From the NCBI RefSeq assembly GCF_900115345.1, contig NZ_FOWC01000008.1:364565-428564 (forward strand): a stretch of 64,000 bases of DNA. Reading direction: 5' to 3'. The DNA comes from Amycolatopsis rubida. Lineage in GTDB: Bacteria > Actinomycetota > Actinomycetes > Mycobacteriales > Pseudonocardiaceae. Both the position numbers and the translations under genes were made by a program. This document shows, in pieces, positions 53,252 to 62,022 of the stretch (the first letter of the stretch is position 1; each line of letters starts with the position of its first letter). The notes below the pieces were generated by a model, which was not told where the DNA came from, made no database searches, and saw nothing but the letters and a program-made list of their open reading frames with translations.

Positions 53252-54456
53252 TGGGGACCGAGGTGGCGGTCACCGGCCTCGGCCTGGTGACTCCGGCCGG
53301 TATCGGTGTCGCGGCGAACTGGGCCGCGGTGTGCGCGGGGGAGCCGACCGCCGCGTGGGACGCGGCGGTCTCGCAGCTTTCCTGCCGGGTGCCCGGTTTC
53401 GACGCCGACGAGCTGTTGGGGCCGCGTCGCGCACTCCGCCTGGACCGGTTCGCCCAGTTCGCGCTCGTGGCGGCGGGGGAGGCGATCGCCGACGCCGGGT
53501 TGGACCCGGAAACCTGGGACGGCGCTCGCGTGGGTGTGGTACTCGGCTGCGCCGATGGCGGCCCGGGAACCGTGGAAGCGCAGCATCGGGTTTACCTCGG
53601 CGAAGGCGCGCACCGGGTGTCCCCGCTGCTGTTGCCGATGCAGTTGCCCAACATGCTGGCCGGGCAAGTGGCGATGCAGTTCGGCGCGCGGGGACCGAAT
53701 CTCGTCGTGGCCACCGCGTGCGCTTCCGGTGCCACGGCGGTGGGTGTGGCGTGCGATCTGCTCGCACTCGATCGCTGCGACCTCGTGCTGGCCGGGGGCA
53801 GCGAGGCGATGCTGACGCCGTTGGCGGTGACCGGGTTCGCCAGGATGGGCGCGTTGTCGGAGCGGTTCGGCGAACCGCACCGGGCCTCCCGCCCGTTCGA
53901 CGCGGACCGCGACGGGTTCGTAGCCGGGGAAGGCGCGGGTGTACTCGTGCTGGAGCGGTCCGCGGACGCGCGGGCGAGGGGTGCCACCGCGCACGCTCGC
54001 GTCCTCGGGCACGGGGCGAGCGCTGACGCGCACCACATCACCAAGCCCGAACCACGCGGACGCGGCGGCGAGGCCGCTGTGCTCGCCGCGCTGGCCGACG
54101 CCGGCGCCGGCCCGTGCGAAGTATCCCATGTCAACGCCCACGGAACGTCCACTCCGGCCAACGACCGCGCCGAAGCGGTCATGCTCGCCAGGACCCTGCC
54201 CCACCGGCCACTGGTGACTTCGACGAAGGGCGTGACGGGACATCTGCTCGGTGCCGCAGGCGCGGTCGAGGCCGTGTACGCGGTGCTCTCGACCGAGAAC
54301 CGCATCGTCCCCCCGACTGCGAACCTGGAACGCCGGGATCCGGAGATCGACCTCGACGTGGCCACCGCGGCGACCCCCGTCAGGATCGAGCTGGCGCTCA
54401 GCAACTCCTTCGGTTTCGGCGGGCAGAACGCGGTGCTCGCGATAGCCCCGGCATAG
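53251..54456 (+). CDS. Beta-ketoacyl-ACP synthase II (FabF-like)
   Basis: A 401-residue elongating ketosynthase with the full Cys-His-His triad: Cys in VATACASGATAV, His in VNAHGTSTPAND and His in KGVTGHLLGAAG. Single KS, not a KS-alpha/chain-length-factor pair, so repeated elongation as in fatty acid or enediyne-free FAS-like pathways is likely. It ends the rightward unit and is followed by a nested hairpin. No ketoreductase or dehydratase is visible in the cluster; these may come from primary fatty acid synthesis. Confidence 0.92.
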   Translation: MGTEVAVTGLGLVTPAGIGVAANWAAVCAGEPTAAWDAAVSQLSCRVPGFDADELLGPRRALRLDRFAQFALVAAGEAIADAGLDPETWDGARVGVVLGCADGGPGTVEAQHRVYLGEGAHRVSPLLLPMQLPNMLAGQVAMQFGARGPNLVVATACASGATAVGVACDLLALDRCDLVLAGGSEAMLTPLAVTGFARMGALSERFGEPHRASRPFDADRDGFVAGEGAGVLVLERSADARARGATAHARVLGHGASADAHHITKPEPRGRGGEAAVLAALADAGAGPCEVSHVNAHGTSTPANDRAEAVMLARTLPHRPLVTSTKGVTGHLLGAAGAVEAVYAVLSTENRIVPPTANLERRDPEIDLDVATAATPVRIELALSNSFGFGGQNAVLAIAPA

Positions 54457-54471
54457 GGAACGGAATCGAGG

Positions 54472-54537
54472 CCGATCATGTGGCCAACTTCGGGAAGCGA
54501 CCGCGTGCGGAGCGGTCGATGCTGATCACATGATCGG
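54472..54537. terminator. Nested hairpin after the KAS II gene
   Basis: An outer 11-bp perfect pair, CCGATCATGTG (54472-54482) with CACATGATCGG (54527-54537), encloses an inner 7-bp stem, CGACCGC (54498-54504) with GCGGTCG (54512-54518). It starts 15 bp after the KAS II stop and probably ends the unit. The outer palindrome could also be a binding site. Confidence 0.6.
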
Positions 54538-55104
54538 GACAGCCGGGATCCTCCGCGAAAGCGGACTGTTCACCATCGGCACGGTCACCGCCCGATGCCG
54601 CCGGATCGCCGACCGCGCCGGGCACGGTCTCACCGCGTTGAAGTCCGTTCAACAGCTGCTGCAAACCCGCTCTGGTGCGCGATCTGGTTTCGTGGTGCTA
54701 CCGGCACTTCGACACGATCGATGTCTTCACCCCCGGTTACGAGGCCGGCTACACGCTGGCCGCGGCCGGTGCCCCCGAACCGCACGTCCGTCTCCGCGGC
54801 GATGGCGCGCGCTTCCGCCAGCGTGCGCGTTTCGGAGGGATCTCAGACCGTGACGAGCTGGCGGCCGGGCTCACCGTGGAACTCGGCGCACCCCGCCGTC
54901 AGCACCTGGACGGCGTAAGCCAAGCGTGTCAAGTCCAGGTGCGTTTCCACGGAGCGAACCGAGGTGGCGATCCGCCACGCCTCGTTGCCGCGTGCGAGGA
55001 ATTCGAGCGCCTGGCGCGGAGTGCGGCCGTACAGGTGTCCTGCAGCCCACTTGACATTCAGACGCCGATGCCCGGCATCGGAGTTCAGGATCGCAGCCCG
55101 CATC
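54538..55104. other. No recognisable gene; coding-like fragments
   Basis: A forward frame near 54675 (RDLVSWCYRHFDTIDVFTPG) and a reverse frame at 54843-55103 (RGNEAWRIATSVRSVETH, LTRLAYAVQVLTAG) look protein-like but match no family I know and are cut short by stops. They are probably remnants next to the transposase scrap. Confidence 0.4.
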
Positions 55105-55430
55105 CTCCTCGAACTTCGCCAGCCTGGCTGCCTGCGCTGGCATCGCCCCCGCCACCCGCGCCTCGGGAACCGGCATCAAAGGCGAGCACCCCGCCCGCAC
55201 CGGCAACCGCAGACTCTGTGAGTGTGTCGGTCGGCGGTTCCGGTCTGGTCAAACGCGCGTTCTTCCTTGCAGCCTTCGCCGCACCGTCCGAGCCCGCCAG
55301 CAGGGCTTACTACGACAGGAGGAGTGCCGAAGGCAAGAAACACAACGCCGCATCTGCCAGGCCCGCCGACGCTGCGACGTCTTGTTCGCCATGCTCCGCA
55401 ACCACACCCACTACCGCCGCAGCGGTGCCT
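55105..55430 (+). pseudogene. IS110-family transposase C-terminal remnant
   Basis: Forward frames carry AGIAPATRASGTGIKGEHPA (the IS110 helix-hairpin-helix end region), then in another frame KRAFFLAAFAAPSEPASRAY and YDRRSAEGKKHNAA, then LFAMLRNHTHYR. These are consecutive pieces of the Transposase_20 domain of IS110 transposases, with an insertion and frameshifts. The N-terminal DEDD domain is missing. Confidence 0.75.
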
Positions 55431-55629
55431 GTGGTGACCTCGTCGGCGCGCAGGACAGCCAGCAGTTCATCGAGTTTCGCCGGACGCGTCGAGCCGCTTT
55501 GGTGGCGGGTGCGGTGTGCCAGGCGTATCGCGGTGTCAATTCCACGGGCATGTCGCTGAGCTGCGCCGGGTCGATGTGGTGTTTCCAGTGGACGCGGAGC
55601 GGTGCGCCTGCTGTTTGCGACTTCGCGTG

Positions 55630-56014
55630 TCCGCGTGCGAGAACCGGGTAGTTCACCGGATCTCGGCCTACGTCGGCACCGTGGAAATGGGGGTCGGTGC
55701 GGGTTTCGACGGCGTGGGCGACCTCGCCGGAGAGGTTGACCGCGGCGTGCCCGCGGGGATGAGCATGGAGTCACCGGCGTTGTGCTGGAGTTCCTCGCCG
55801 TAAACGGTGGCCGCGGTTCCGGAGACCACGGTGACCACGATGTCGCTGGCGCGGTCGCGGTGCGCGTGCGTGCGGAGACGGGGGTTCATGGCGACGTAGC
55901 CGACGCCGAGGGAACGGCTGCCGCGCACCCCGGTGGTGATCGCGGGGCCCTGCGGGCCGGCATCCGGGACGAGGATGTGCGCGGAGACCGGGTAGGGACT
56001 GGATCGGTCATTAT
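55630..56014 (-). pseudogene. Cupin-domain protein, frameshifted
   Basis: The reverse frame reads SLGVGYVAMNPRLRTHAHRD, IVVTVVSGTAATVYGEEL and AGDSMLIPAGTPRS, a single-domain cupin core with His-x-His and the G-D-x-x-x-I-P-A-G turn. The matching N-terminus (ATG 56014 behind AAGGAG) and the C-terminal strands (HAVETRTDPHFHGADVG) are in other frames, so the gene carries at least two frameshifts. Confidence 0.6.
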
Positions 56015-56574
56015 GAGCGGACTCCTTGTCGGGGAGGGAAAAAGAGCACGAGCGGGTCGGCACAATGTCGAGACGTGCGATTCCACGCTTCGACCGCGCA
56101 ATCAGCGTTTCCTCGGCGGCAACGGGGATGGTTCCTGGTCTTGTGCCGAAGCGGGAGGTGATCTCGCGGCTCTTGGCCAACCGGTCCGTGGCGGATTCGA
56201 GAAGACAGGGCCGCATGCATCGCTCGCAGCTGTCCGTTTCGGGCTGCAGGTGCGCAGGCTCTGCACGGCGGACACGTTCACGGTCAAGCCGGGGCGCTTT
56301 GGTCGAGAGACGATCTGGCGGGATTGACCTGGCACGAGACGCCGCGCAGTGGCGAAGGAAACAGGATTGGGCCTGGCCCTGGTCCCCGACAGGACTGCCG
56401 GCATCCGTTCCCGGTGGCTTTTCGGATCTCGGCGGGGAATGCGTCGTCGGCGGGGTAAACCGTTTCTGGCCGCGTCACCGCATCGCGCGGCAGCTTTGCC
56501 GCCGCGACCGTGCGGACAGTCTTCCGTAATTGATCACCAGCAGGCAAGATCTGGTCACAGGCCAAGATCAACCT
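56015..56574. other. Gene-poor stretch upstream of the AraC gene
   Basis: No intact gene. Forward frames have weak LysR-like echoes (RAISVSSAATGMVPGLVPK and ETGLGLALVPDRTAG) that could be a heavily decayed regulator. Evidence is too thin to annotate one. Confidence 0.35.
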
Positions 56575-57474
56575 GTGAGGACCTCGGATAACGTGTACGA
56601 CTTGCCCGATTTCGATCTCGCGCCTTACGAGGCGGACTTCGGTGAATCCGCTCCGGTGCGCCGGAGTTATTGCAGCTGGACCGACGCGGGGTGGCGTTCG
56701 CTGCTGGTGCAGTGCTTCGACCATGAAACCGAGGTCGAAGAACTTTCCCTGCCCGGAGTGGCGGACGTGCATCTGGTCCTGTGCGTGGCCGGGGAGGTTC
56801 TCATGTGGACTCGCGTCGGGGGAGGAACGGTCCGCAGGCGCTGGAATCCGGGGACGATGGAACTGCTGCTGCCGGGCCAGCCGGTCGTGCGCGGGTATCG
56901 GGCGAGCGGGCCGATGCGGACCATCCAGGTGCACATCCCGTCCGGGACCGTCGCGCGGGTCGTGGCGGAGCTGGGCGGGCCGCCCCCGGATTTCGAAGCG
57001 GTGGCCGACAGGGTGAGCAAGGGCGATCCGGTGGCGGAGCATCTCGTGCGCGCCTTGCCCGCGGCGAGCAGCGCGAACGAGGTGTACGCGGAGTCCGCCG
57101 CGACGTTTCTGGCGACGCATCTGCTCGCCCGGGGAGACCGGCTGCGCCCGCCCGGGCGCGAGCACCCCGCGGTCCGCGCGGCCACCGCCGTCATGCAGGA
57201 CCGGCTGGCCGAGCCTCTGACGCTGGCCGAGATCGCCGAGGAGGCGCACCTGAGCGTCTACCACCTGATCCGGGTTTTCCGGGCGGCCACCGGCGAGACG
57301 CCGCACCGTTATCTCACCCGGCTTCGCATCGAGCGGGCGCGGAGGCTGCTGCGCGACAGCACCCTGACGATCGCGCAGATCGCCGAACGCAGTGGTTTCG
57401 GCAGCCCCGGATCGCTGTCGACGGCTTTCCTGGGCCAGATCGGCGTCCGGCCGTCGGAGTACCGCAATTCTTGA
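56575..57474 (+). CDS. AraC-family transcriptional regulator
   Basis: A 299-residue regulator. The C-terminal 100 residues form two AraC helix-turn-helix motifs: TLAEIAEEAHLSVYHLIRVF and TIAQIAERSGFGSPGSLSTA, ending IGVRPSEYR. The N-terminal part looks like a cupin-type sensor (VLCVAGEVLMW, MELLLPGQPVVRG). The frame opens at 56530; I use GTG 56575 because the residues before it look non-coding, but the ribosome-binding site is weak. It lies between the two biosynthetic clusters and may control the cyclodipeptide operon 400 bp downstream. Confidence 0.87.
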   Translation: MRTSDNVYDLPDFDLAPYEADFGESAPVRRSYCSWTDAGWRSLLVQCFDHETEVEELSLPGVADVHLVLCVAGEVLMWTRVGGGTVRRRWNPGTMELLLPGQPVVRGYRASGPMRTIQVHIPSGTVARVVAELGGPPPDFEAVADRVSKGDPVAEHLVRALPAASSANEVYAESAATFLATHLLARGDRLRPPGREHPAVRAATAVMQDRLAEPLTLAEIAEEAHLSVYHLIRVFRAATGETPHRYLTRLRIERARRLLRDSTLTIAQIAERSGFGSPGSLSTAFLGQIGVRPSEYRNS

Positions 57475-57719
57475 TCGACGGCTCCGGCAATCCAGCGCAT
57501 GTACGCAGCGTTCCGAGTCGCCTACGTTCAGCTCGTGCCTCGCAACCACGCCCGCACCTCGCGCCGTGATCCGGCGCCGGTGCCTGCCGCACCGGCCGCA
57601 CCGCGGTCGGTGAGTGGTTGACGGGCTTCCCGCCCGGTTCTCCGCATCGTGCGGAGTCGTCGCTGGCCGGTTGTGATTCGTCCTGCCCGCCGGCGGCGGC
57701 CGGACAATGCCGAAAAAAC

Positions 57720-57881
57720 ATGCACGGAAAGGCTCGATGGCCGATGCCCTCGCTTGTCCACGCGGATTTTCGCGCGAGCGCGCAACCCGCGGATCCCTAT
57801 TGCGCCGTCGGGCACGGCGGCAGTTTCTTCCACCGGGACGGCGCCCGGCCGGGCCCGGTTCCCGCGGAGGTGACCAGGTGA
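57720..57881 (+). CDS. Small ORF translationally coupled to the cyclodipeptide synthase
   Basis: A 53-codon frame (shorter if the ATG at 57744 is used, which sits 11 nt after GGAAAGG). Its stop overlaps the GTG of the cyclodipeptide synthase as GTGA. The product includes LVHADFRASAQPADPYCAVG and has no known domain. It may be a short leader that couples translation, a real small protein, or chance. The alternative, that the synthase begins at ATG 57737, gives an Arg-rich extension unlike the family. Confidence 0.35.
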   Translation: MHGKARWPMPSLVHADFRASAQPADPYCAVGHGGSFFHRDGARPGPVPAEVTR

Positions 57882-58657
57882 GGGACTGGCAGCTCGCTCC
57901 GGAACACGACTCGGCGCTTCCCGCTGCGACGGACGGGATTCTGCGGTGGCGGCCGTTCACCGGCAATTGTTCCCGGCTGGTCGAACGCGGCGAGCACCTG
58001 GCGTTCGCGGTATCGCCCGGGAACGGGTACTTCTCGGAAGACCGCCTCGTGCGGATGATCCGATGGGGATGCGCCCGGTTCCGCGCGGTGGACCTGCTCA
58101 CCGCCGACGTGCCGATGGCGGCCTGCACCTACCTCGGACGGGGATACGACGAGGGACACGCGCGCAGAAGAGCCAAACGGGACGTGCGGCAGATGGAAAA
58201 CCGGATCGCCCGGGCGCTGGCTCGCGCCGAACTCCAGGGCACGCCCGTGCGGGTCCGTTACCTGGACCACGCGGTCGGCCAGCCCGGTTACCGGCGGATT
58301 CGGGCCGGCCTCGCCCAGGCCCGGAGGGAGAACCCCGCGTTCGAAGCCACGTGCCGCCGCATGGTGCTCGACGTGCTCACCGCCCGCATGCCCGAAGGCT
58401 GGCAGCCCGATCCGGCGCAGCTGGCCGCCGGCGCGGAGTACCTGGACATCGAGCTGCCCTGGTTCGCCGACACCCCGGGCGTGCTGGGCGTGACGGAATC
58501 CGTGGTGGCCTACCGGGTGGTGCCCGCCTTCGCGCCCTACCTCTACCCGCCCGGCGGAGCCAGCCCCGACCACCAGGGATTCATGCTCGTCGACGCCCCG
58601 GACGAGGTCAGCCCGCCGGGCGAGGCGAAGCCGTCGTGCGGGATCGGCGAACCGTGA
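57878..58657 (+). CDS. tRNA-dependent cyclodipeptide synthase (CDPS)
   Basis: A 259-residue CDPS, which uses two aminoacyl-tRNAs to make a diketopiperazine. The nucleophilic Ser is in LAFAVSPGNGYFSEDRL. RRRAKRDVRQMENRI is the basic helix that meets tRNA. YLDIELPWF holds the Tyr-x3-Glu pair, and SVVAYRVVPAFAPYLYP is the conserved C-terminal strand region. Asn three residues after the Ser fits the NYH subgroup, although the residue after the presumed Tyr202 looks like Arg, not His. GTG 57878 is preceded by GGAGGTGA. It is the first enzyme of a four-gene coupled operon with isoprenoid genes. Confidence 0.9.
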   Translation: MRDWQLAPEHDSALPAATDGILRWRPFTGNCSRLVERGEHLAFAVSPGNGYFSEDRLVRMIRWGCARFRAVDLLTADVPMAACTYLGRGYDEGHARRRAKRDVRQMENRIARALARAELQGTPVRVRYLDHAVGQPGYRRIRAGLAQARRENPAFEATCRRMVLDVLTARMPEGWQPDPAQLAAGAEYLDIELPWFADTPGVLGVTESVVAYRVVPAFAPYLYPPGGASPDHQGFMLVDAPDEVSPPGEAKPSCGIGEP

Positions 58658-60045
58658 TGGGCGCGGGGCGCGACCACGCGGTGGTGATCGGGGCGGGCAT
58701 CGCCGGGTTGCTGGCGGCTCGGGTGCTGGCCGGTCATTTCGCCACGGTCACGCTCATCGAACGCGACCGGTTGCCCGACAGTCCCCGGTCCCGGCCGGGG
58801 ACGCCGCAGGATCGCCATCCGCACGGCCTGCTGACCCGCGGAGCGGAGGCGCTCGAAAGCCTGTTTCCCGGATTGCGCGACGAACTGGCCGCCAACGGGG
58901 CACCGGTGATCGACTTCTGCCAGGACGTCCGTTTCCGGTTCCCCGCCGGGTCGCCGCGCAGCATGCCGTCGGGGATTCTGGCCCAGCCGGTCAGCAGGCC
59001 GTTGCTGGAGGACGTCCTGCGACGGCGGGTGCGCGCGCTGGGGCCGGTCGTCGTGCGATGCGGCTACCGGGTGACGGGATTGCTCACCGACGCCACCGGC
59101 AGGCAAGTGACCGGGATCCGCGCGGCAGTCCGGGAATCACGGCCGTCGGAGTGCGTCACAGTCGCCGCGGACCTCGTGGTCGACGCCAGCGGCCGTTCGT
59201 CGAAGCTGCCGGATTGGCTTGCCCGCCTTGGCTTTCCGGTGCCGCGCCGAAGCACAGTGGACCCGGGGATCGGTTACGCCACCCGCAGTTACGTGCCCGC
59301 GCCCGGTACCGCGCCCGGGGACCGGAACGTGGTGCAGATGCTGGCCGCCCCGCACGGCCGGCGCGGCTGCTTCGCCACCACTGTCGAGCACGGGCGGTTG
59401 CTCGTCGCTTTGCAGGCTGTCCACGAACGTCCCCCGCGTACCGACGCCGAGTTCGCTGCTTTCCTCGGCTCGCTGGACGGCGGCCTGGCCGAGGCCGTCG
59501 CCACCCGCAGCCCGCAGCCCTCGATCTTCCGCTACTCCCACGCGGTCAACCGACGCCTGCACTATCACCGCCTGCGCCGCTGGCCGGACGGGCTGCTCGC
59601 CCTCGGCGACGCGGTCTGCGCCTTCAACCCCGTCTACGGGCAAGGGATGGCCGTGGCGGCGGCGGAGGCCCAGTTGCTCGACGACCTGCTGGACCGCCGG
59701 GCCGGCCAGGCCGGGCTGGAGAAACGGTTCCAGCGCCGGCTGGGCAGTCTCACCCTGGGACCGTGGCTGCTGGCCACTGCCGCCGACCGCGGCTGGCAGC
59801 CCGGCCCGAAGCCCCTCGCGGCCCGCGCCGCGCTCTGGTACCTGCGGCGGCTGTACTTCCTCATCCCGCGCGTCCCCGCCGTTTTCCTCCGCTTCGCCAG
59901 GGTGATGACCATGGTCGCGGGTCCGGCGGCGTTGGCCCATCCCGCCGTGCTGTTGCGCGTCTTGCTCGACCGCCGCGCAGTCCCGGCCGGCTCCGGGGAC
60001 TGTCGCGCGCCTGAACCGCTATCGAGTCCGAGGAGGCCGTCATGA
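58657..60045 (+). CDS. FAD-dependent monooxygenase/epoxidase-like protein
   Basis: A 462-residue flavoprotein. The FAD-binding N-terminus is AVVIGAGIAGLLAARVL with the acidic end LIERDR. Middle DLVVDASGRSSKLPDWL and the second FAD motif LLALGDAVCAFNPVYGQGM follow the group A monooxygenase/geranylgeranyl-reductase pattern. Homologues in actinomycete terpenoid and meroterpenoid clusters epoxidise prenyl chains before cyclisation. The ATG at 58657 overlaps the CDPS stop (TGATG); GTG 58654 is an alternative. In this setting epoxidation or hydroxylation of a prenylated diketopiperazine is a fair guess. Confidence 0.82.
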   Translation: MGAGRDHAVVIGAGIAGLLAARVLAGHFATVTLIERDRLPDSPRSRPGTPQDRHPHGLLTRGAEALESLFPGLRDELAANGAPVIDFCQDVRFRFPAGSPRSMPSGILAQPVSRPLLEDVLRRRVRALGPVVVRCGYRVTGLLTDATGRQVTGIRAAVRESRPSECVTVAADLVVDASGRSSKLPDWLARLGFPVPRRSTVDPGIGYATRSYVPAPGTAPGDRNVVQMLAAPHGRRGCFATTVEHGRLLVALQAVHERPPRTDAEFAAFLGSLDGGLAEAVATRSPQPSIFRYSHAVNRRLHYHRLRRWPDGLLALGDAVCAFNPVYGQGMAVAAAEAQLLDDLLDRRAGQAGLEKRFQRRLGSLTLGPWLLATAADRGWQPGPKPLAARAALWYLRRLYFLIPRVPAVFLRFARVMTMVAGPAALAHPAVLLRVLLDRRAVPAGSGDCRAPEPLSSPRRPS

Positions 60046-60854
60046 CCCGGGAGCACCGCGGGGCCGAGGAGCCGATGTACAGCGCGGATTCGGCGACCCG
60101 GCAGGTGATCGTGGAACCGTTCTGCGTGCTCGGCGGCTTCCGTGCGCTGTTCCTGCAAGCGCTGCACCCCCGGGCGGTCGCGGCGGTGACACAGAACAGC
60201 GGCTACCGGCAACGGCCGCTGGAACGTCTCGCCGCCCTCCGCCGCTACGTGCGAGACACCACCACCGGCACGGTCGCCGAGGCGCGCGCCGCCGGTGCCC
60301 GGGTCAGGGCCGCGCACTCGGCCCTGACCGCCTACGATCCGGTCACCGGCGAGGAATACCGCTTGGACACGCCATCCCTGCTGCGCTGGGTCCACGTCGT
60401 GGAAACAGAGTCCTATTTGGACGCCGCGCTTCGCTGCGGGCTGGAATTGAGCCCGCGGCGGGTCGACGCCTACTACGCCGAGCAAACCGCCCGCGCCGCG
60501 TTGGTCGGCCTCGACCCGGACAGCGTGCCCGACAGCGCATCGGCCGTGGCGAACTACTACGACGGCGTCCGCGCCGAACTGCACGTCACCAAAGAAGCCA
60601 CCAGCGTCGCCGCGTACCTGCTCGCTCCGAAGCTCCCTCAGCCTTTCAACCTGCTCGTTCCGGCCCTGACGCCGGTCGCGCTCGCCGCCTACGCCATGCT
60701 GCCGCCGTGGGCTCGCGCCCTCTACGGCGTCGCCGGGCCGCCAGCCACCGACCACGTCCTCGACCGCGCGCTCGGCCTGGCCGGTCCCGTGGCCGCCGCC
60801 GTGCCGCCCGCGGTCTGGGACGCTCTGGCCCGGTTCCTGCCCGAACCCTCATGA
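60042..60854 (+). CDS. MpaB-family oxygenase (DUF2236)
   Basis: A 270-residue helical protein of the DUF2236/oxygenase MpaB family, which includes latex-clearing protein. Recognisable parts are LFLQALHPRAVAAVTQ, LDTPSLLRWVHVVETESYL (His implicated in heme binding) and a C-terminal pair of hydrophobic helices. Known relatives cleave or oxidise isoprenoid chains, which suits a gene set with a polyprenyl synthase. It overlaps both neighbours by 4 nt. Confidence 0.8.
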   Translation: MTREHRGAEEPMYSADSATRQVIVEPFCVLGGFRALFLQALHPRAVAAVTQNSGYRQRPLERLAALRRYVRDTTTGTVAEARAAGARVRAAHSALTAYDPVTGEEYRLDTPSLLRWVHVVETESYLDAALRCGLELSPRRVDAYYAEQTARAALVGLDPDSVPDSASAVANYYDGVRAELHVTKEATSVAAYLLAPKLPQPFNLLVPALTPVALAAYAMLPPWARALYGVAGPPATDHVLDRALGLAGPVAAAVPPAVWDALARFLPEPS

Positions 60855-61957
60855 CGACCCCCGTCGCCGGCCTTCTGGCCGACCTCGCCGCCCGCACGGT
60901 CCGCTGTCTCGCCGAAGCAGTGGAACCGCTGCCCGAACCGGTGCTGGGCGCCGTCCGCCACCAACTCGGCCTCGATCGCGAAGGCCGGGCGGGGAAGGCT
61001 TTGCGCCCGGCCCTGGCCTTGCTCTGCGCGGACGGCTGCGGGGACCTCGACGCAGGGCTGCCCGCCGCCGTCGCAGTCGAACTGGTCCACAACGCCTCGC
61101 TCCTGCACGACGACATCATCGACCGCGACGAGACCCGGCGGCACCGGCCCGCCGCCTGGCGCGCCTGCGGCGTCGGCACCGCTGTCCTGGCCGGCGACGC
61201 CATGACCGCGCTCGCCCTGGAAACCCTCGCCCGCGTCCCCCGCCGCGCCGACCTCGCCCTGGCCTGCCTCGCCCGCACCCTGCACGACCTGGTCGCCGGC
61301 CAGGTCCTCGACGTCGCCTTCGAAACCCGCCAGCACGTCCCCACCGACCACTACACCGCCATGGCCACCGGCAAAACCGCCGTGCTCATGCAAGCCGCCT
61401 GCGAACTCGGAGCGCTGCTGGCCGGCGCCGGCGCCGGCCAGCTCGAAGCCCTCGGCGGCTTCGGCCGCCACCTCGGTATCGCCTTCCAGATCCTCGACGA
61501 CTACCACGGCATCTGGAGCTCCTGCGCCGACACCGGCAAACCCGCCGCCTCCGACCTGCGCTCCCGCAAGAAAACCTTCCCCGTGACCGTCGCCCTCGCC
61601 GAAGCCACCGCGCCGGCGCGCCGGCTGCGGGCCCTCTACCGCCAACCCGCCGACCTCACCCCCGAACAAACCCAGCTCGCCGTCCAGCTCATCAGCCAGA
61701 CGACCGCACGCGAAGCCACCCGCCGAGCCGTCGCGCACGCCCGCGCCACCGCCGTCCAGCGCCTCAACCTCTCCAACGCCAACCCCCGGGCCCGCCGCAA
61801 TCTCCTCGACCTCGCCGATCACATCCTCGCCGATCCCGCACTGCGGACCGGAACCGGCGACGGTCGCGCGGCCGCGCCGGGGTCGGGCCCGCCGGGCGCG
61901 ATGGCGGCCGAAAGCACCCCGTGCCACGCCGATCCGCAGAAGAAGACGCAGGAATGA
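60851..61957 (+). CDS. Polyprenyl diphosphate synthase (trans-isoprenyl type)
   Basis: A 368-residue prenyl synthase. The first Asp-rich motif is HNASLLHDDIIDRDETRRHR and the second is FQILDDYHGIW, with TGKTAVLMQAACELGAL between them. RKKTFPVTVAL near the C-terminus is also typical. The residues before the first DDxxD suggest a C15-C20 product, but chain length cannot be fixed by eye. The C-terminal 30 residues (GPPGAMAAESTP) are a non-conserved tail. It probably supplies the prenyl donor for the cyclodipeptide pathway. Confidence 0.92.
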   Translation: MTTPVAGLLADLAARTVRCLAEAVEPLPEPVLGAVRHQLGLDREGRAGKALRPALALLCADGCGDLDAGLPAAVAVELVHNASLLHDDIIDRDETRRHRPAAWRACGVGTAVLAGDAMTALALETLARVPRRADLALACLARTLHDLVAGQVLDVAFETRQHVPTDHYTAMATGKTAVLMQAACELGALLAGAGAGQLEALGGFGRHLGIAFQILDDYHGIWSSCADTGKPAASDLRSRKKTFPVTVALAEATAPARRLRALYRQPADLTPEQTQLAVQLISQTTAREATRRAVAHARATAVQRLNLSNANPRARRNLLDLADHILADPALRTGTGDGRAAAPGSGPPGAMAAESTPCHADPQKKTQE

Positions 61958-62022
61958 AGTGCTGCCGGGCCGCCGCGGAAGCATCATCTTCAATCGGCGG
62001 CGCCCGTCAGGGGAATCGCTGG

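Noticed and set aside
56015..56574. A possible LysR gene upstream of the AraC gene
   Set aside because: Only two short stretches resemble LysR proteins, in different frames; not enough to call even a pseudogene.
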